DNA of 64,000 nt from Streptomyces sp. DT2A-34 (GTDB lineage: Bacteria; Actinomycetota; Actinomycetes; Streptomycetales; Streptomycetaceae), in contig NZ_JASTWJ010000001.1 of NCBI RefSeq assembly GCF_030499515.1, positions 5,064,001-5,128,000 of the forward strand. Direction: 5' to 3'. Shown one piece after another: positions 1-8,391 of the stretch. A program made the position numbers and the translations under genes. The notes beneath the pieces are model-generated. The model searched no databases. It was not told where the DNA came from and saw only the letters and a program-made list of their open reading frames with translations. Each line of letters starts with the position of its first letter. The first letter of the stretch is position 1.

Positions 1-1
1 C

Positions 2-577
2 CCCGTCGAGATCTCGCGACAACTCGGGCTGGAAGCCGAGACCGTGGCGCTCGACCGGGAAATCTCGGCAGGGCTGATCGGGTCACCTGAGTATGCGGCG
101 CGGGTGCACAAGCTTTGGGTGGATCTCACCGAGGCTCATGTGGCGGCCGCTTTCGAGGGCGCTCCTTGGCTGGCCCGGATCCATGAAGTCTGGGCGGAGA
201 TCAGGGGACAGGGCGACTACTGCGCGGTCATATCGCTCTCGCCCTCCTTCTTCGTGGAGCGGCTGACGGGCTGGGGCGCGCACGCGGCGTACGGCTCCCG
301 CTTTCCAGCTGTGCCGTTCACCGAGCCCGTCGACCCGGCCGGAGTTCTCAGTGCCGCGGCCAAGGTCCTCATCGCCGACCGGCTCTGTGAGGAGTTCGGG
401 GTGACGCGGGCCGATTGCGTCGCTTATGGCGACTCGCTGTCGGACAAGGACCTGTTCGGTGCCGTCCCGGTCTCCGTCGCCGTCAACGCCGACAGACATC
501 TGGCCGGACTCGCGACCCACTCCTACATGGGGATGGATCTGTGGGAAGCCTATGAATTGGTGCGCAGCAGCCGGTAA
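2..577 (+). CDS. HAD-superfamily phosphatase (SerB-like), 5' truncated by window edge
   Basis: The reading frame is open to the first base, so the true start lies upstream. The GTG at 44 is inside the gene. What is visible is the C-terminal part of a HAD-IB (phosphoserine-phosphatase-like) hydrolase: a motif II serine in VISLSPSFF, a motif III lysine in KVLIADRL, and the motif IV acidic cluster in AYGDSLSDKDLF. The nucleophile motif (DxDGT) is not in the window. The family removes phosphate from small metabolites; the substrate cannot be told. No downstream partner is close, because the next gene begins about 415 bp later on the same strand. Confidence 0.85.
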   Translation, partial: PVEISRQLGLEAETVALDREISAGLIGSPEYAARVHKLWVDLTEAHVAAAFEGAPWLARIHEVWAEIRGQGDYCAVISLSPSFFVERLTGWGAHAAYGSRFPAVPFTEPVDPAGVLSAAAKVLIADRLCEEFGVTRADCVAYGDSLSDKDLFGAVPVSVAVNADRHLAGLATHSYMGMDLWEAYELVRSSR

Positions 578-992
578 TTGCAGGAATTAGTCGTTCGCTG
601 CCTCGCCCAATTCGTGAGGGAGGCAGGGGGGACTTGTGATCGGGGCATCGGCCGGTAGGGTCGACTCCGGTTCGTGTCCGAGCTGTGATGCAGACTCCCG
701 GCGCGGACCGAGCGCAAGGCAATGCAGCCTAACGGGACGGAGAGATCGAAGACCCGCATTCACGGGTATGCGGCCGGGGCGCCCACGCGCGGTGGGATGC
801 TGCGGTGAGAGTACTGCGGCCAATGTCACACTCTCGCCTTACTTGTCCGTACCGAGTATGCATACGGGTTGAATGTGGCCGTACTGGTCGCGGCAACGAA
901 CGGGGAAAAGCAAGCCGTCGCGGGGGAAGCAGGCACATTCCGACCGAGGAAGTGCGCAGACCGACCGAAAGATGTTCGAGGCGAGGCACACC
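578..992. other. Intergenic region upstream of the flavohemoprotein gene
   Basis: 415 bp without a convincing gene. It should hold the flavohemoprotein promoter. The one clear element is a perfect 10-bp palindrome GTATGCATAC at 856-865, inside the larger imperfect dyad CCGAGTATGCATACGGG. It could be an operator, but I do not recognise the factor. Nothing else stands out. Confidence 0.5.
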
Positions 993-2696
993 ATGGACGC
1001 TCCGACCACCACGTCGGCCGACAACGGCACTTCCGGCGGCGGGGGCGGCTGGTTCACGCCGCGCAAGCAGCCGGCGACGACTCCGGGCAGCGAACAGGAG
1101 ACGGCCGACGGTCGCCGCCTGGCCGCGATGCGCCCGGTCGGCAGGACGTCGACGGGCGACGACACGTCCCCCTCGGCCCAGGACGGCACACAGCCTGCCA
1201 CGACGGTCGGCCCGGCAGCGCCCATCCCCACCCCCGTAGACCCCGGCGCCGGTCCCGGAACACCGGACCCCGCCTCCCGCCCGGCCCCGGAATGGACGCC
1301 CGCCGGCCCCGGATACGGCGCCGGCGAACCCGGCCGGGCGTCGAACGCCTCCGCTGACCCGACCTGGAGTCCTGGGCCCGCCCCCGCTCCTGCTCCCGCC
1401 TCGGCCCCGGCCAGAACTCAAGCGCCGGCTGCACCTGCCCCAACCCCAAGCCAAGCGCCACCTGCCCCCGCCGCCGCCCAGGCGTCCACCGCCCACCCGG
1501 GGATATCAGGCCCCAGCCCCATATCCCCGCCCTCCCCCCAACTGCGCGTACCCACCCAGCGCCCCGCCCCGGCCCAACCCGCCTCCCCGGACGCCATCCT
1601 GATCCGCCGGACGATGGCCGAGGTCGCTCCCGTGGCCGACAAGGTCACCTCGTACTTCTACGCGCTGCTCTTCGTACGCCACCCCGACCTGCGCTCCCTG
1701 TTCCCGGCCGCGATGGACACTCAGCGCGACCGGCTGCTCAAGGCGCTGCTCACCGCAGCCGAGCACATCGACAACACGCCCGTCCTCGTCGAGTACCTGC
1801 AGAACCTCGGCCGGGGCCACCGCAAGTACGGCACCCGCGCCGAGCACTACCCGGCCGTCGGCGAGTGCCTCATCGGCGCCCTGAACAAGTACGCCGCCGG
1901 CGTCTGGGACGCGGAGACGGAGGCCGCCTGGGTGCGGGCGTACACGACGATCTCGCAGGTCATGATCGACGCGGCGGCCGCAGACGAACTGCGCGCCCCA
2001 GCCTGGTGGTACGCGGAGGTCGTGTCGCACGACCTCAGGACCTCGGACATCGCCGTCGTCACGGTCCGCCCCGACCAGCCCTACCCCTTCCTCGCCGGGC
2101 AGTACACGAGCCTGGAGACGCCTTGGTGGCCGCGGATCTGGCGGCACTATTCCTTCGCCTCCGCACCCCGCTCCGACGGCCTGCTGACGTTCCATGTGAA
2201 GGCCGTGCCCGCGGGCTGGGTCTCCAACGCGCTGGTGCACCGAGCCCGGCCGGGGGACATCATCCGGCTCGGCCCGCCGACCGGTTCGATGACCGTGGAC
2301 CACACCACCGACAGCGGTCTGCTCTGCGTGGGCGGAGGCACCGGCATAGCGCCCATCAAGGCACTCGTCGAGGACGTCGCCGAGCACGGCGAACGGCGAC
2401 CGGTAGAGGTCTTCTACGGCGCCCGTACCAACCAGGACCTGTACGACATCGACACGATGCTCCGACTCCAGCAGTCCCACCCCTGGCTGGAGGTCCGCCC
2501 CGTCGTGGACCGGCACGGACTGCTCCAGCTTCCCGATGCCATACGCGAGTACGGACCCTGGACCGAGTACGACGCCTATGTCTCCGGACCGCCTGGCATG
2601 ATCCGCAGCGGTGTGGATGCGCTGAGGGACATCGGCATTCCGTCCGAGCGCATACGCCATGACTCGGTGGAGGAACTCGTCGCCACCGGGGACTGA
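993..2696 (+). CDS. Flavohemoprotein (globin-FAD-NAD) with long Pro/Ala-rich N-terminal extension
   Basis: 567 aa from the ATG at 993; an in-frame ATG at 972 is possible, and neither has a strong ribosome site. Residues 1 to about 200 are low complexity and rich in Pro, Ala, Gly and Thr. The globin domain runs from about 200 to 335, with the B10-type tyrosine in SYFYALLF and the proximal histidine at about 276 (GHRKYG). An FAD-binding reductase domain follows (RHYSFAS), then an NAD(P)-binding domain with GGGTGIAP at about 447. Such proteins oxidise nitric oxide to nitrate with O2 and NAD(P)H. Normal flavohemoglobins are about 400 aa, so the extension is unusual. The oxidoreductase body is complete. 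Function in NO detoxification is inferred from the family. Confidence 0.88.
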   Translation: MDAPTTTSADNGTSGGGGGWFTPRKQPATTPGSEQETADGRRLAAMRPVGRTSTGDDTSPSAQDGTQPATTVGPAAPIPTPVDPGAGPGTPDPASRPAPEWTPAGPGYGAGEPGRASNASADPTWSPGPAPAPAPASAPARTQAPAAPAPTPSQAPPAPAAAQASTAHPGISGPSPISPPSPQLRVPTQRPAPAQPASPDAILIRRTMAEVAPVADKVTSYFYALLFVRHPDLRSLFPAAMDTQRDRLLKALLTAAEHIDNTPVLVEYLQNLGRGHRKYGTRAEHYPAVGECLIGALNKYAAGVWDAETEAAWVRAYTTISQVMIDAAAADELRAPAWWYAEVVSHDLRTSDIAVVTVRPDQPYPFLAGQYTSLETPWWPRIWRHYSFASAPRSDGLLTFHVKAVPAGWVSNALVHRARPGDIIRLGPPTGSMTVDHTTDSGLLCVGGGTGIAPIKALVEDVAEHGERRPVEVFYGARTNQDLYDIDTMLRLQQSHPWLEVRPVVDRHGLLQLPDAIREYGPWTEYDAYVSGPPGMIRSGVDALRDIGIPSERIRHDSVEELVATGD

Positions 2697-2730
2697 CGAG
2701 CGTCGCCGAAGCCGAGGCAGGCCGTCGGTA

Positions 2731-3213
2731 TCAGCCCAGGTCGGGGGCGTGCATGGCGCGGACGCCCTCGATGTTCCCGTCCAGGTAGTGCCGTAGTGAC
2801 AGCGGTACGAGATGGACGGAGGCGATCCCGACCCGAGTGAACGGCACCCGTACGATCTCGTACTCGCCGACGGGCTCGTCCACCTCGGGCCCGTGCCGCA
2901 AGGACGTGTCCATCGACTCCAGGCGGCAGACGAAGAAGTGCTGCACCTTCACACCGGTCGCGCCGCCGTCCTCGCCTATGTGCTCGACGGTGTCGACGAA
3001 GCAGGGCACCACGTCGATGATCTTGGCGCCGAGCTCCTCGTACACCTCGCGATGCAGGGCCTCGACGACGGTCGTGTCCGTCGGCTCGACCCCACCACCG
3101 GGAGTGAGCCAGTAGGGATCCAGACCAGGCTTGGTGCGCTTGATCAGGATCAGATCGTCGCCGTCCAGGAGAACGGCGCGTGCGGTGCGCTTGACCACGG
3201 GTCGGACGGTCAT
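2731..3213 (-). CDS. Nudix hydrolase
   Basis: 160 aa. The Nudix box is complete at residues 39-61 (GGGVEP...REVYEELG), with the catalytic glutamates of the REUXEE core present. Nudix enzymes hydrolyse nucleoside diphosphates linked to another group, often damaged or surplus nucleotides. The substrate is not predictable here. The ATG start has no strong ribosome site, but it begins exactly where the conserved beta strand does. It lies downstream of the LysR gene on the same strand, and an intergenic parS-type site separates the two. Confidence 0.87.
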   Translation of the reverse strand: MTVRPVVKRTARAVLLDGDDLILIKRTKPGLDPYWLTPGGGVEPTDTTVVEALHREVYEELGAKIIDVVPCFVDTVEHIGEDGGATGVKVQHFFVCRLESMDTSLRHGPEVDEPVGEYEIVRVPFTRVGIASVHLVPLSLRHYLDGNIEGVRAMHAPDLG

Positions 3214-3234
3214 GGGAGAAATGTGGCCCGGCTG

Positions 3235-3248
3235 GTTCCACGTGAAAC
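3235..3248. other. parS-like ParB site (one mismatch)
   Basis: GTTCCACGTGAAAC differs from the Streptomyces parS consensus GTTTCACGTGAAAC at one base. It lies in the short gap between the Nudix start and the LysR stop. It is the reverse complement of the variant found at 10851 and 18191. Confidence 0.75.
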
Positions 3249-3301
3249 ATCGCAAGACGTCACCGGTCGAGCCCACGGTGTGATGGACCTGAATGCCCTG
3301 C

Positions 3302-4207
3302 TCAGGCCCAGTCGGAAGCCGCTTGCAGCAACCACTCGTGGGCCCGCGCGACGTGCGGCATCGCCAGCGTGCCCGTGCGGACCACCAGGAAGTACGTCCG
3401 CAGGGGCGGCACCGGCGGATCGTGCAGGGCGACGACGTCGCCGCGCTCCAGGGCGGCCGCGCACAGATAGCGGGGCAACACCGCAAGCCCTGCCCCCGCG
3501 GCCGCGCAGGCGAGTACCGCGCGCAGGTCGGGGACGATCACGGTGCCCGGAGCAGCGGGCCGGGAGTCGTAGACCGAAGCCCAGTAGCGGGAGACGAAGG
3601 GCAAGGACTCATGCACCTCCACCACTGGGATCTCCTCCAGCGCGTGTGCTCCCTTGAGACGCAGCGTCCCCGAACCGATCCGCTCGGCCCAGCGGGGAGC
3701 GGCGACGAGGACGTGCTCCTCGTCGCAGAGCGGAGCCGCCGTGAGCAGAGCGCCTCGTGGACGGGCCGTACAGATGGCCAGATCGTGATGCCCGGCGGCC
3801 AGCCCTTCGAGGGTCTCCTCGGCATTTCCGAAAGATGTGCGCAGGGCGAAGCCTTGGCCGTCGTCGCCGGTCAGCTCGGTGAGGGCGGGCAGTGCCCGCT
3901 CGGCGGTGAACTCAGGAGGGCCGGCGAGGTGCAGGGTACGTAAGGAGGACTCGTCGTCCAGACCCGTCTCGGCGATCTCCACCAGGGCGTCGAGGTGCGG
4001 TGCCGCCTTGTGGGCGAGTTCGTCTCCGATGGTCGTCGGTGTCACTCCGCGGGCCTGCCGCAGGAACAGGGGGCGGCCCAACTGCCGTTCCAGGGTGCGT
4101 ATCTGCGAGGTCACGGCCGGCTGTGACAGCCCGAGCAGCGCGGCGGCACGGGTGAAGGAGCCGGCCCGGTGCACCGTCACAAAAGTGCGCAACAAGGCCA
4201 GATCCAT
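3302..4207 (-). CDS. LysR-family transcriptional regulator containing a TTA codon
   Basis: 301 aa. The N-terminal winged helix-turn-helix (LLRTFVTVHRAGSFTRAA...SQPAVTSQI, residues about 3-60) is followed by the typical effector-binding domain. The ATG at 4207 is chosen because GGGGAGG sits 7-8 bases upstream; an open frame further 5' is ignored. Leu89 is encoded by TTA (bases 3943-3941, minus strand). TTA is the bldA-dependent codon and the only one I found in an intact gene of the window, so translation is probably tied to development. It lies downstream of the cystathionine-type enzyme gene with a strong hairpin between. Targets are unknown. Confidence 0.92.
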   Translation of the reverse strand: MDLALLRTFVTVHRAGSFTRAAALLGLSQPAVTSQIRTLERQLGRPLFLRQARGVTPTTIGDELAHKAAPHLDALVEIAETGLDDESSLRTLHLAGPPEFTAERALPALTELTGDDGQGFALRTSFGNAEETLEGLAAGHHDLAICTARPRGALLTAAPLCDEEHVLVAAPRWAERIGSGTLRLKGAHALEEIPVVEVHESLPFVSRYWASVYDSRPAAPGTVIVPDLRAVLACAAAGAGLAVLPRYLCAAALERGDVVALHDPPVPPLRTYFLVVRTGTLAMPHVARAHEWLLQAASDWA

Positions 4208-4347
4208 GCCGCATCCTCCCCTTCCCCGCCCTTCTCCCCACCCCCAGGGCAGGGCCCAACTATAAATAAGTCGATAGGTCGCTGTCGCTACTGTGATTGG
4301 ACACTGACAGAGAGTCAACTAGCCTTGTTCGCGCGGTTCTTCGCGCG

Positions 4348-4401
4348 CAGAACCGAGGACGGTCCGAGCCACGAGGGGGCAGGTTCGGACCGTCCGTTCT
4401 G
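4348..4401 (-). terminator. Hairpin terminator after the ptpA/PLP-enzyme operon
   Basis: Arms CAGAAC plus GGACGGTCCGA (4348-4367, with a 3-base bulge) pair with TCGGACCGTCC plus GTTCTG (4385-4401). It lies just past the stop codon of the minus-strand operon that ends at 4439. A competing smaller hairpin, CGGTTCT/AGAACCG (4334-4355), overlaps the left arm. Confidence 0.7.
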
Positions 4402-4438
4402 CGTAGCCGGACACCGACGGCCGCAGGGGCGAACCCGA

Positions 4439-5593
4439 TCACTCCGCCGATTCGTCCAGGGCACGCAGCACATCGGCCACCAGATCCTCGGGATCCTCCG
4501 CACCGACCGACATACGAATGAAGCCCTCCGGTACGGCGTCGCCGCCCCAGCGTCCCCGCCGCTCCGCCGTGGATCGCACCCCGCCGAAGCTGGTCGCGTC
4601 GTCGACCAGACGCAGGGCGCCGAGAAAGCGCTCGGCACGCGCGCGCGTGGGCAGCGTGAAGGACACCACGCACCCGTAAGCCCGCATCTGCTGCGAGGCG
4701 ACCTTGTGAGAGGTGTCGCCGGGCAGCCCCGGATAACGCACCCCGAGCTCCTCCGGCCAGTTCCGCAGCGCTTCGGCGACTGCCAGGGCATTGGCGTTCT
4801 GCCGCTCCACACGCAGCTGGAGCGTGGCGAGGGAACGGTGCGCCAGCCAGGCCTCCATGGGCCCGGGAATCGCCCCGACGATCTTGCGCCAGCGCCGTAC
4901 GGCGGCCATGGCATCGGCGTCGCGGCCGGTGACGTATCCCAGCAGCACGTCGCCGTGCCCCGTCAGCTGCTTGGTGCCGCTGGCCACCGAGAAGTCGGCG
5001 CCGAGCTCCAGTGGCCGCTGCCCGAGCGGCGTCGCGAGCGTGTTGTCGACGGCGACGAGCGCGCCACGCGCGTGTGCCGCTTCGACGAGCCGTCGGATGT
5101 CGCACACGTCGAGGCCGGGGTTCGACGGGCTCTCGATCCACAGCAGCTTCGCGCCGTCCAGGACGCCGAGCTGTGCGTCCCCGCCGGTCGGCGCCGTGCG
5201 CACCTCGATGCCGTACGCCTCCAGCTGCGCCCGTGCCAGGGGCAGTGCCTGGTAGCCGTCGCTGGGCAGGACGACCGCGTCCCCGGCGCGCAGCTGGGAG
5301 AAGAGCACCGACGAGGCGGCGGCCATGCCCGACGCGAAGACCAGCGTCTCGACACCGTCCTCCCCAGGCGCCTCCAGCTCGCCGATGGCGCGCTCCAGGT
5401 GGGTCCAGGTCGGGTTCTCGTCGCGACCGTAGGTGTACGGCCCCGTGGGCTCGCCCGGCAGGTGGTAGTGGGCGGCGAACACCGGACCCGGCAGGGTCGG
5501 CTCGTACTTGACCGGCTCGGGCAGCCCGGCCCGCACCGCGCGCGTGCCGTCTCCGCCCCCGGAAGGCAGCCCCTGAGGACCCGTACCGCTCAT
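4439..5593 (-). CDS. Cystathionine gamma-lyase/synthase family PLP enzyme
   Basis: 384 aa, fold-type I PLP enzyme of the Cys/Met metabolism family. The Schiff-base lysine is K208 in SGTKQLTGHGD. Other family marks are the FASGMAAASS phosphate-binding loop and WIESPSNPG. Family members make or cleave cystathionine or related thioethers; whether this one is a gamma-lyase, gamma-synthase or beta-lyase cannot be decided from sequence alone. Its ATG overlaps the ptpA stop codon (ATGA, 5590-5593), which indicates translational coupling to ptpA. Confidence 0.9.
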   Translation of the reverse strand: MSGTGPQGLPSGGGDGTRAVRAGLPEPVKYEPTLPGPVFAAHYHLPGEPTGPYTYGRDENPTWTHLERAIGELEAPGEDGVETLVFASGMAAASSVLFSQLRAGDAVVLPSDGYQALPLARAQLEAYGIEVRTAPTGGDAQLGVLDGAKLLWIESPSNPGLDVCDIRRLVEAAHARGALVAVDNTLATPLGQRPLELGADFSVASGTKQLTGHGDVLLGYVTGRDADAMAAVRRWRKIVGAIPGPMEAWLAHRSLATLQLRVERQNANALAVAEALRNWPEELGVRYPGLPGDTSHKVASQQMRAYGCVVSFTLPTRARAERFLGALRLVDDATSFGGVRSTAERRGRWGGDAVPEGFIRMSVGAEDPEDLVADVLRALDESAE

Positions 5594-6081
5594 GCTGCCT
5601 TCCCCTCCGCCTGCTCGCGGACCGCCGCCAGGAGGCCTGTGCTTGCCGCCTCCACCATCTCGAGGCACTCCTCGAAGCCGTCCCGGCCCCCGTAGTACGG
5701 GTCGGGTACATCGAGGTCCTCGCCCGCGGCGGGGTCATACGAACGCAGCAACCGCACCTTCGCCGCGTCCTGTGGCGAGGGCGCGAGGCGGCGCAGCGCC
5801 TTGAGGTGCCCGGAGTCGAGCGCGACGACGAGGTCGAGGCGGGCGAACCAGGACGATTGGAACTGCCGGGCCGTGTGGCCGCCTTCGTAGCCGTGCTCCT
5901 CGAGGACGGAGACGGTGCGCGGGTCGGCCGGGTCGCCCTCGTGCCAGCCGCCGGTGCCGGCGCTGTCGACCTCGACCAAGCCGTCGAGCCCGGCCTCCGC
6001 CACGCGGGCGCGGAAGACGGACTCGGCCATCGGGGAGCGGCAGATGTTGCCGGTGCACACGAAGCAGACGCGGTAGGTCAT
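5590..6081 (-). CDS. ptpA: Low-molecular-weight protein tyrosine phosphatase PtpA
   Basis: 163 aa, the usual size. The P-loop CTGNICRS gives the nucleophile C9 and R15. The general acid is D127 in DVPDPYYGG, with the conserved DPYY segment. The enzyme removes phosphate from phosphotyrosine in the cytoplasm. The S. coelicolor orthologue affects secondary metabolism when overexpressed. It is the middle gene of a three-gene minus-strand run: 7 bp after the holin-like gene and overlapping the PLP enzyme by 4 bp. Why these three are coupled is not obvious. Confidence 0.93.
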   Translation of the reverse strand: MTYRVCFVCTGNICRSPMAESVFRARVAEAGLDGLVEVDSAGTGGWHEGDPADPRTVSVLEEHGYEGGHTARQFQSSWFARLDLVVALDSGHLKALRRLAPSPQDAAKVRLLRSYDPAAGEDLDVPDPYYGGRDGFEECLEMVEAASTGLLAAVREQAEGKAA

Positions 6082-6088
6082 CGGATGC

Positions 6089-6466
6089 TCAGTCCCCGTC
6101 GGGCAGGACGACGTTGAGCGCCCAGGAGACGATCGAGATGATCAGGCCGCCGAGCACGGCGGTCCAGAAGCCCTCGACATGGAAGCTCAGGTCGAGCTTG
6201 TCGGCGAGCCACGAGGTCAGCAGCAGCATGAGCGCGTTGACGACCAGCGTGAACAGGCCGAGCGTCAGGATGAGCAGCGGGAGGCTCAGGAGCTTGACTA
6301 TCGGCTTGACCAGGAAGTTCACCACGCCGAAGATCAGCGCGACGACGAGTAGGGTGCCGACCTTCTTGCCCGTGCTGTCACCGGTGAGGGTGATCTTGTC
6401 GAGCAGCCACACAGCGACCGCCAGGGCCCCCGCGTTGGCGATCGTCTTGACTACGAAATTCTTCAT
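6089..6466 (-). CDS. Phage-holin-like (4-TMS) small membrane protein
   Basis: 125 aa with about four hydrophobic segments (AGALAVAVWLL, LLVVALIFGVVNFLV, LLSLPLLILTLGLFTLVVNALMLLL, and the C-terminal AVLGGLIISIVSWALNVVL). It matches the family annotated as mycobacterial-type phage holin, but nothing phage-like surrounds it, and such proteins are common chromosomal genes in actinobacteria. It is the first gene of the ptpA operon. A 60-bp divergent promoter region separates it from the cupin gene. Function unknown. Confidence 0.85.
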   Translation of the reverse strand: MKNFVVKTIANAGALAVAVWLLDKITLTGDSTGKKVGTLLVVALIFGVVNFLVKPIVKLLSLPLLILTLGLFTLVVNALMLLLTSWLADKLDLSFHVEGFWTAVLGGLIISIVSWALNVVLPDGD

Positions 6467-6526
6467 GTGTCTGATCGTGGCAGACGAGATCGGCCACGGG
6501 CACTGGGACAAGGGCGGACGACAGCG

Positions 6527-6844
6527 ATGAAGGCATTCCGGCTGGACGAACTGGAGGCGGAGCGCGCCGCCAATGAGGGCGCCTACCTGCAGTTTCTGCG
6601 GGAGCGGAACATGTCGGTCGGTCTGTACGCGCTCAACGCCGGCGAGCACGATCCACAGAAGCCGCACAACCAGGACGAGGTCTACTTCGTTGTGAGCGGG
6701 CGCGCCCAGATCACCGTCGGCATGGAGACCACGCAGGTGGCGCGCGGCAGCGTGGTGTACGTGCCGGCCGGAGTCGCCCACAAGTTCCACCACATCAGTG
6801 AGGACCTTCGGGTGCTCGTGGTGTTCTCTCCGCCAGAAAGCTGA
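6527..6844 (+). CDS. Small cupin-domain protein
   Basis: 105 aa single cupin. Metal-binding motif 1 is in KPHNQDEVYFVVSG; motif 2 is around VPAGVAHKFHHI, with the histidines expected to hold a metal. Single-cupin proteins of this size range from isomerases to dioxygenases and storage-type binders, so the reaction is unknown. Transcribed away from the ptpA operon. Confidence 0.85.
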   Translation: MKAFRLDELEAERAANEGAYLQFLRERNMSVGLYALNAGEHDPQKPHNQDEVYFVVSGRAQITVGMETTQVARGSVVYVPAGVAHKFHHISEDLRVLVVFSPPES

Positions 6845-7005
6845 CCTTTGGCCTCGGGGTTCCCTAGGGGATCGATCAGGGGAGGACAAGGGCTGCGAGG
6901 CCCCCACCGGGCACCTGCCCGTCCTAGCATCGAGTGCAGGGAATCAGCAGATTTCGAAGGATCGGACCCGGCACTGTGACGGGCGGAGAGGTAAGGACGA
7001 GGGCG

Positions 7006-7218
7006 ATGCGTGAGATCTTCGCAGGACTGCCGTGGTGGGTGAAGTGGATCGCGGTGCCTGTCATCGCCCTGGTCGTGTTCGGCGGGTTGATAGCCAGCGT
7101 CGTCGGGTTCGTCATCGGGCTGCTCTTCAAGGTGCTGGTCTTCGTGGCACTGGTCGGTGGACTGATCTACGTCGTACGGAAGTTCACGTCGAGCTCCTCG
7201 TCGCGCAGCGACTGGTGA
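7006..7218 (+). CDS. Small membrane protein (DUF5326-like)
   Basis: 70 aa. It begins MREIFAGLPWWVKW, has two close hydrophobic stretches (IAVPVIALVVFGGLIASVVGFVIG and LVFVALVGGLIYVV), and ends in a Ser-rich basic tail. I recognise it as the small Streptomyces membrane protein found just upstream of ssgR. ATG at 7006 with the purine-rich GTAAGGACGAGGG before it. Function unknown. Confidence 0.8.
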   Translation: MREIFAGLPWWVKWIAVPVIALVVFGGLIASVVGFVIGLLFKVLVFVALVGGLIYVVRKFTSSSSSRSDW

Positions 7219-7435
7219 GGGCCTGCAGCGGCTGATGAGGGCCGTGGGGACGGGGAGGCGGTAACAGGAATCACTGGTTCCCTCGGGCGAGGGAAGTTTT
7301 CCGGGCAGGGCGCCTGCGAGCGGTGATGGACGAATAGAGTCCGGAAATCGACGCGGGGACGTCCCCGCGAGCGGCGTGCACCCCCTCCCGTGTTCCCCAG
7401 CACGGGCTCCCCCCTCGCGCCTTTGGGAGTGACCC

Positions 7436-8296
7436 TTGGCCACGGTTGACACCGCACCCTCAGACCCCCACGCCCCCCTCGGACGGCCGCACTCCTCCGT
7501 GCCCAAGGTGCCGAGGCAGGCCTCCCCGACATCCCCCGAGCAGCCGCATTCCGCGACGCTCATCGGATCCGTCCAGCGTGCGATGCGCCTGCTGGAATGC
7601 GTCGCCGAGCACGAGTACGGCGCTCCCGCGAAGCAGCTCGCCCGCGAGACGGGCCTGGCGCTGCCCACCGCGTACCACCTGTTGCGGACGCTGGTCCACG
7701 AGGGCTATCTGCGCCGAGACAAGGGCCTGTTCTTCCTCGGCGAGGCGGCGGTTCGGCTGGGCAGCAGCGGAGCCCAGCAGAAACGTCGCAGCACGGTCGC
7801 CGAAGCACTCGCCCAATGGCGTGATGCCATCGGTGTCCCCGTTTACTACGCCCAGTACCGCGACGGCGAGATCGAGGTCATGTGCGTCTCCGACACCCCG
7901 GGCAATCCGGCGGTCGAGGAATGGGCCGACTTCCGTGAGACCGGCCACGCGCACGCCATCGGTCAGTGCCTGTTGTCCCAGCTGGACGAGGACGCCCGCC
8001 GCGATCACCTCGACCGCCATCCCGTGCAGTCCATCACCCCGTACACGGTGCGCGACAGCCGCACGCTGCTGCAACGCCTCGAACGGACGCGTCGGATGGA
8101 GCCGGTGACCGAACGTCAGGAGTACGCGCTGGGCACGGTGTGCGCGGCGATTCCGATCACGGTGGGCACCACGGCCGCGACGATGGCCATTTCCCTGCCC
8201 GCTCATCAGGACGACCGGCTGTTGTCGGCGGCACGGCAGCTGCAGGACGAGGTCGGGCGGCTCCTAGGGTCACTGGCGATCTCTATCAGTATCTGA
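7436..8296 (+). CDS. ssgR: IclR-family activator SsgR
   Basis: 286 aa from a TTG codon at 7436, preceded by GGGAG. The first 40 residues are disordered and the real start could be internal. Helix-turn-helix at about 45-100 (SVQRAMRLLECVAEHEYGAPAK... LPTAYHLLRTL), then the IclR ligand-binding domain. Its position directly upstream of ssgA, and the similarity, identify it as SsgR, which activates ssgA transcription in S. coelicolor. It therefore helps start septation in aerial hyphae. A 95-bp gap to ssgA should hold the SsgR target promoter. Confidence 0.9.
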   Translation: MATVDTAPSDPHAPLGRPHSSVPKVPRQASPTSPEQPHSATLIGSVQRAMRLLECVAEHEYGAPAKQLARETGLALPTAYHLLRTLVHEGYLRRDKGLFFLGEAAVRLGSSGAQQKRRSTVAEALAQWRDAIGVPVYYAQYRDGEIEVMCVSDTPGNPAVEEWADFRETGHAHAIGQCLLSQLDEDARRDHLDRHPVQSITPYTVRDSRTLLQRLERTRRMEPVTERQEYALGTVCAAIPITVGTTAATMAISLPAHQDDRLLSAARQLQDEVGRLLGSLAISISI

Positions 8297-8391
8297 AAAC
8301 TCACTCCTTGTGATCTCTCGTGTACGTTCAGCAAGATTCCACAGTGTCGGGTCCGTTCCCGGCCAGTCGAAGGCAAACGACGGGGTAGGCG

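Noticed and set aside
856..865. NsrR operator before the flavohemoprotein gene
   Set aside because: GTATGCATAC is a palindrome, but I could not match it with confidence to the Streptomyces NsrR site; recorded only as an unassigned dyad.
2190..2203. parS-like string in the flavohemoprotein gene
   Set aside because: GTTCCATGTGAAGG has four mismatches from the 14-bp consensus.
6089..6466. Prophage holin
   Set aside because: No endolysin, tail or integrase genes nearby; this holin-like family is common in actinobacterial core genomes.
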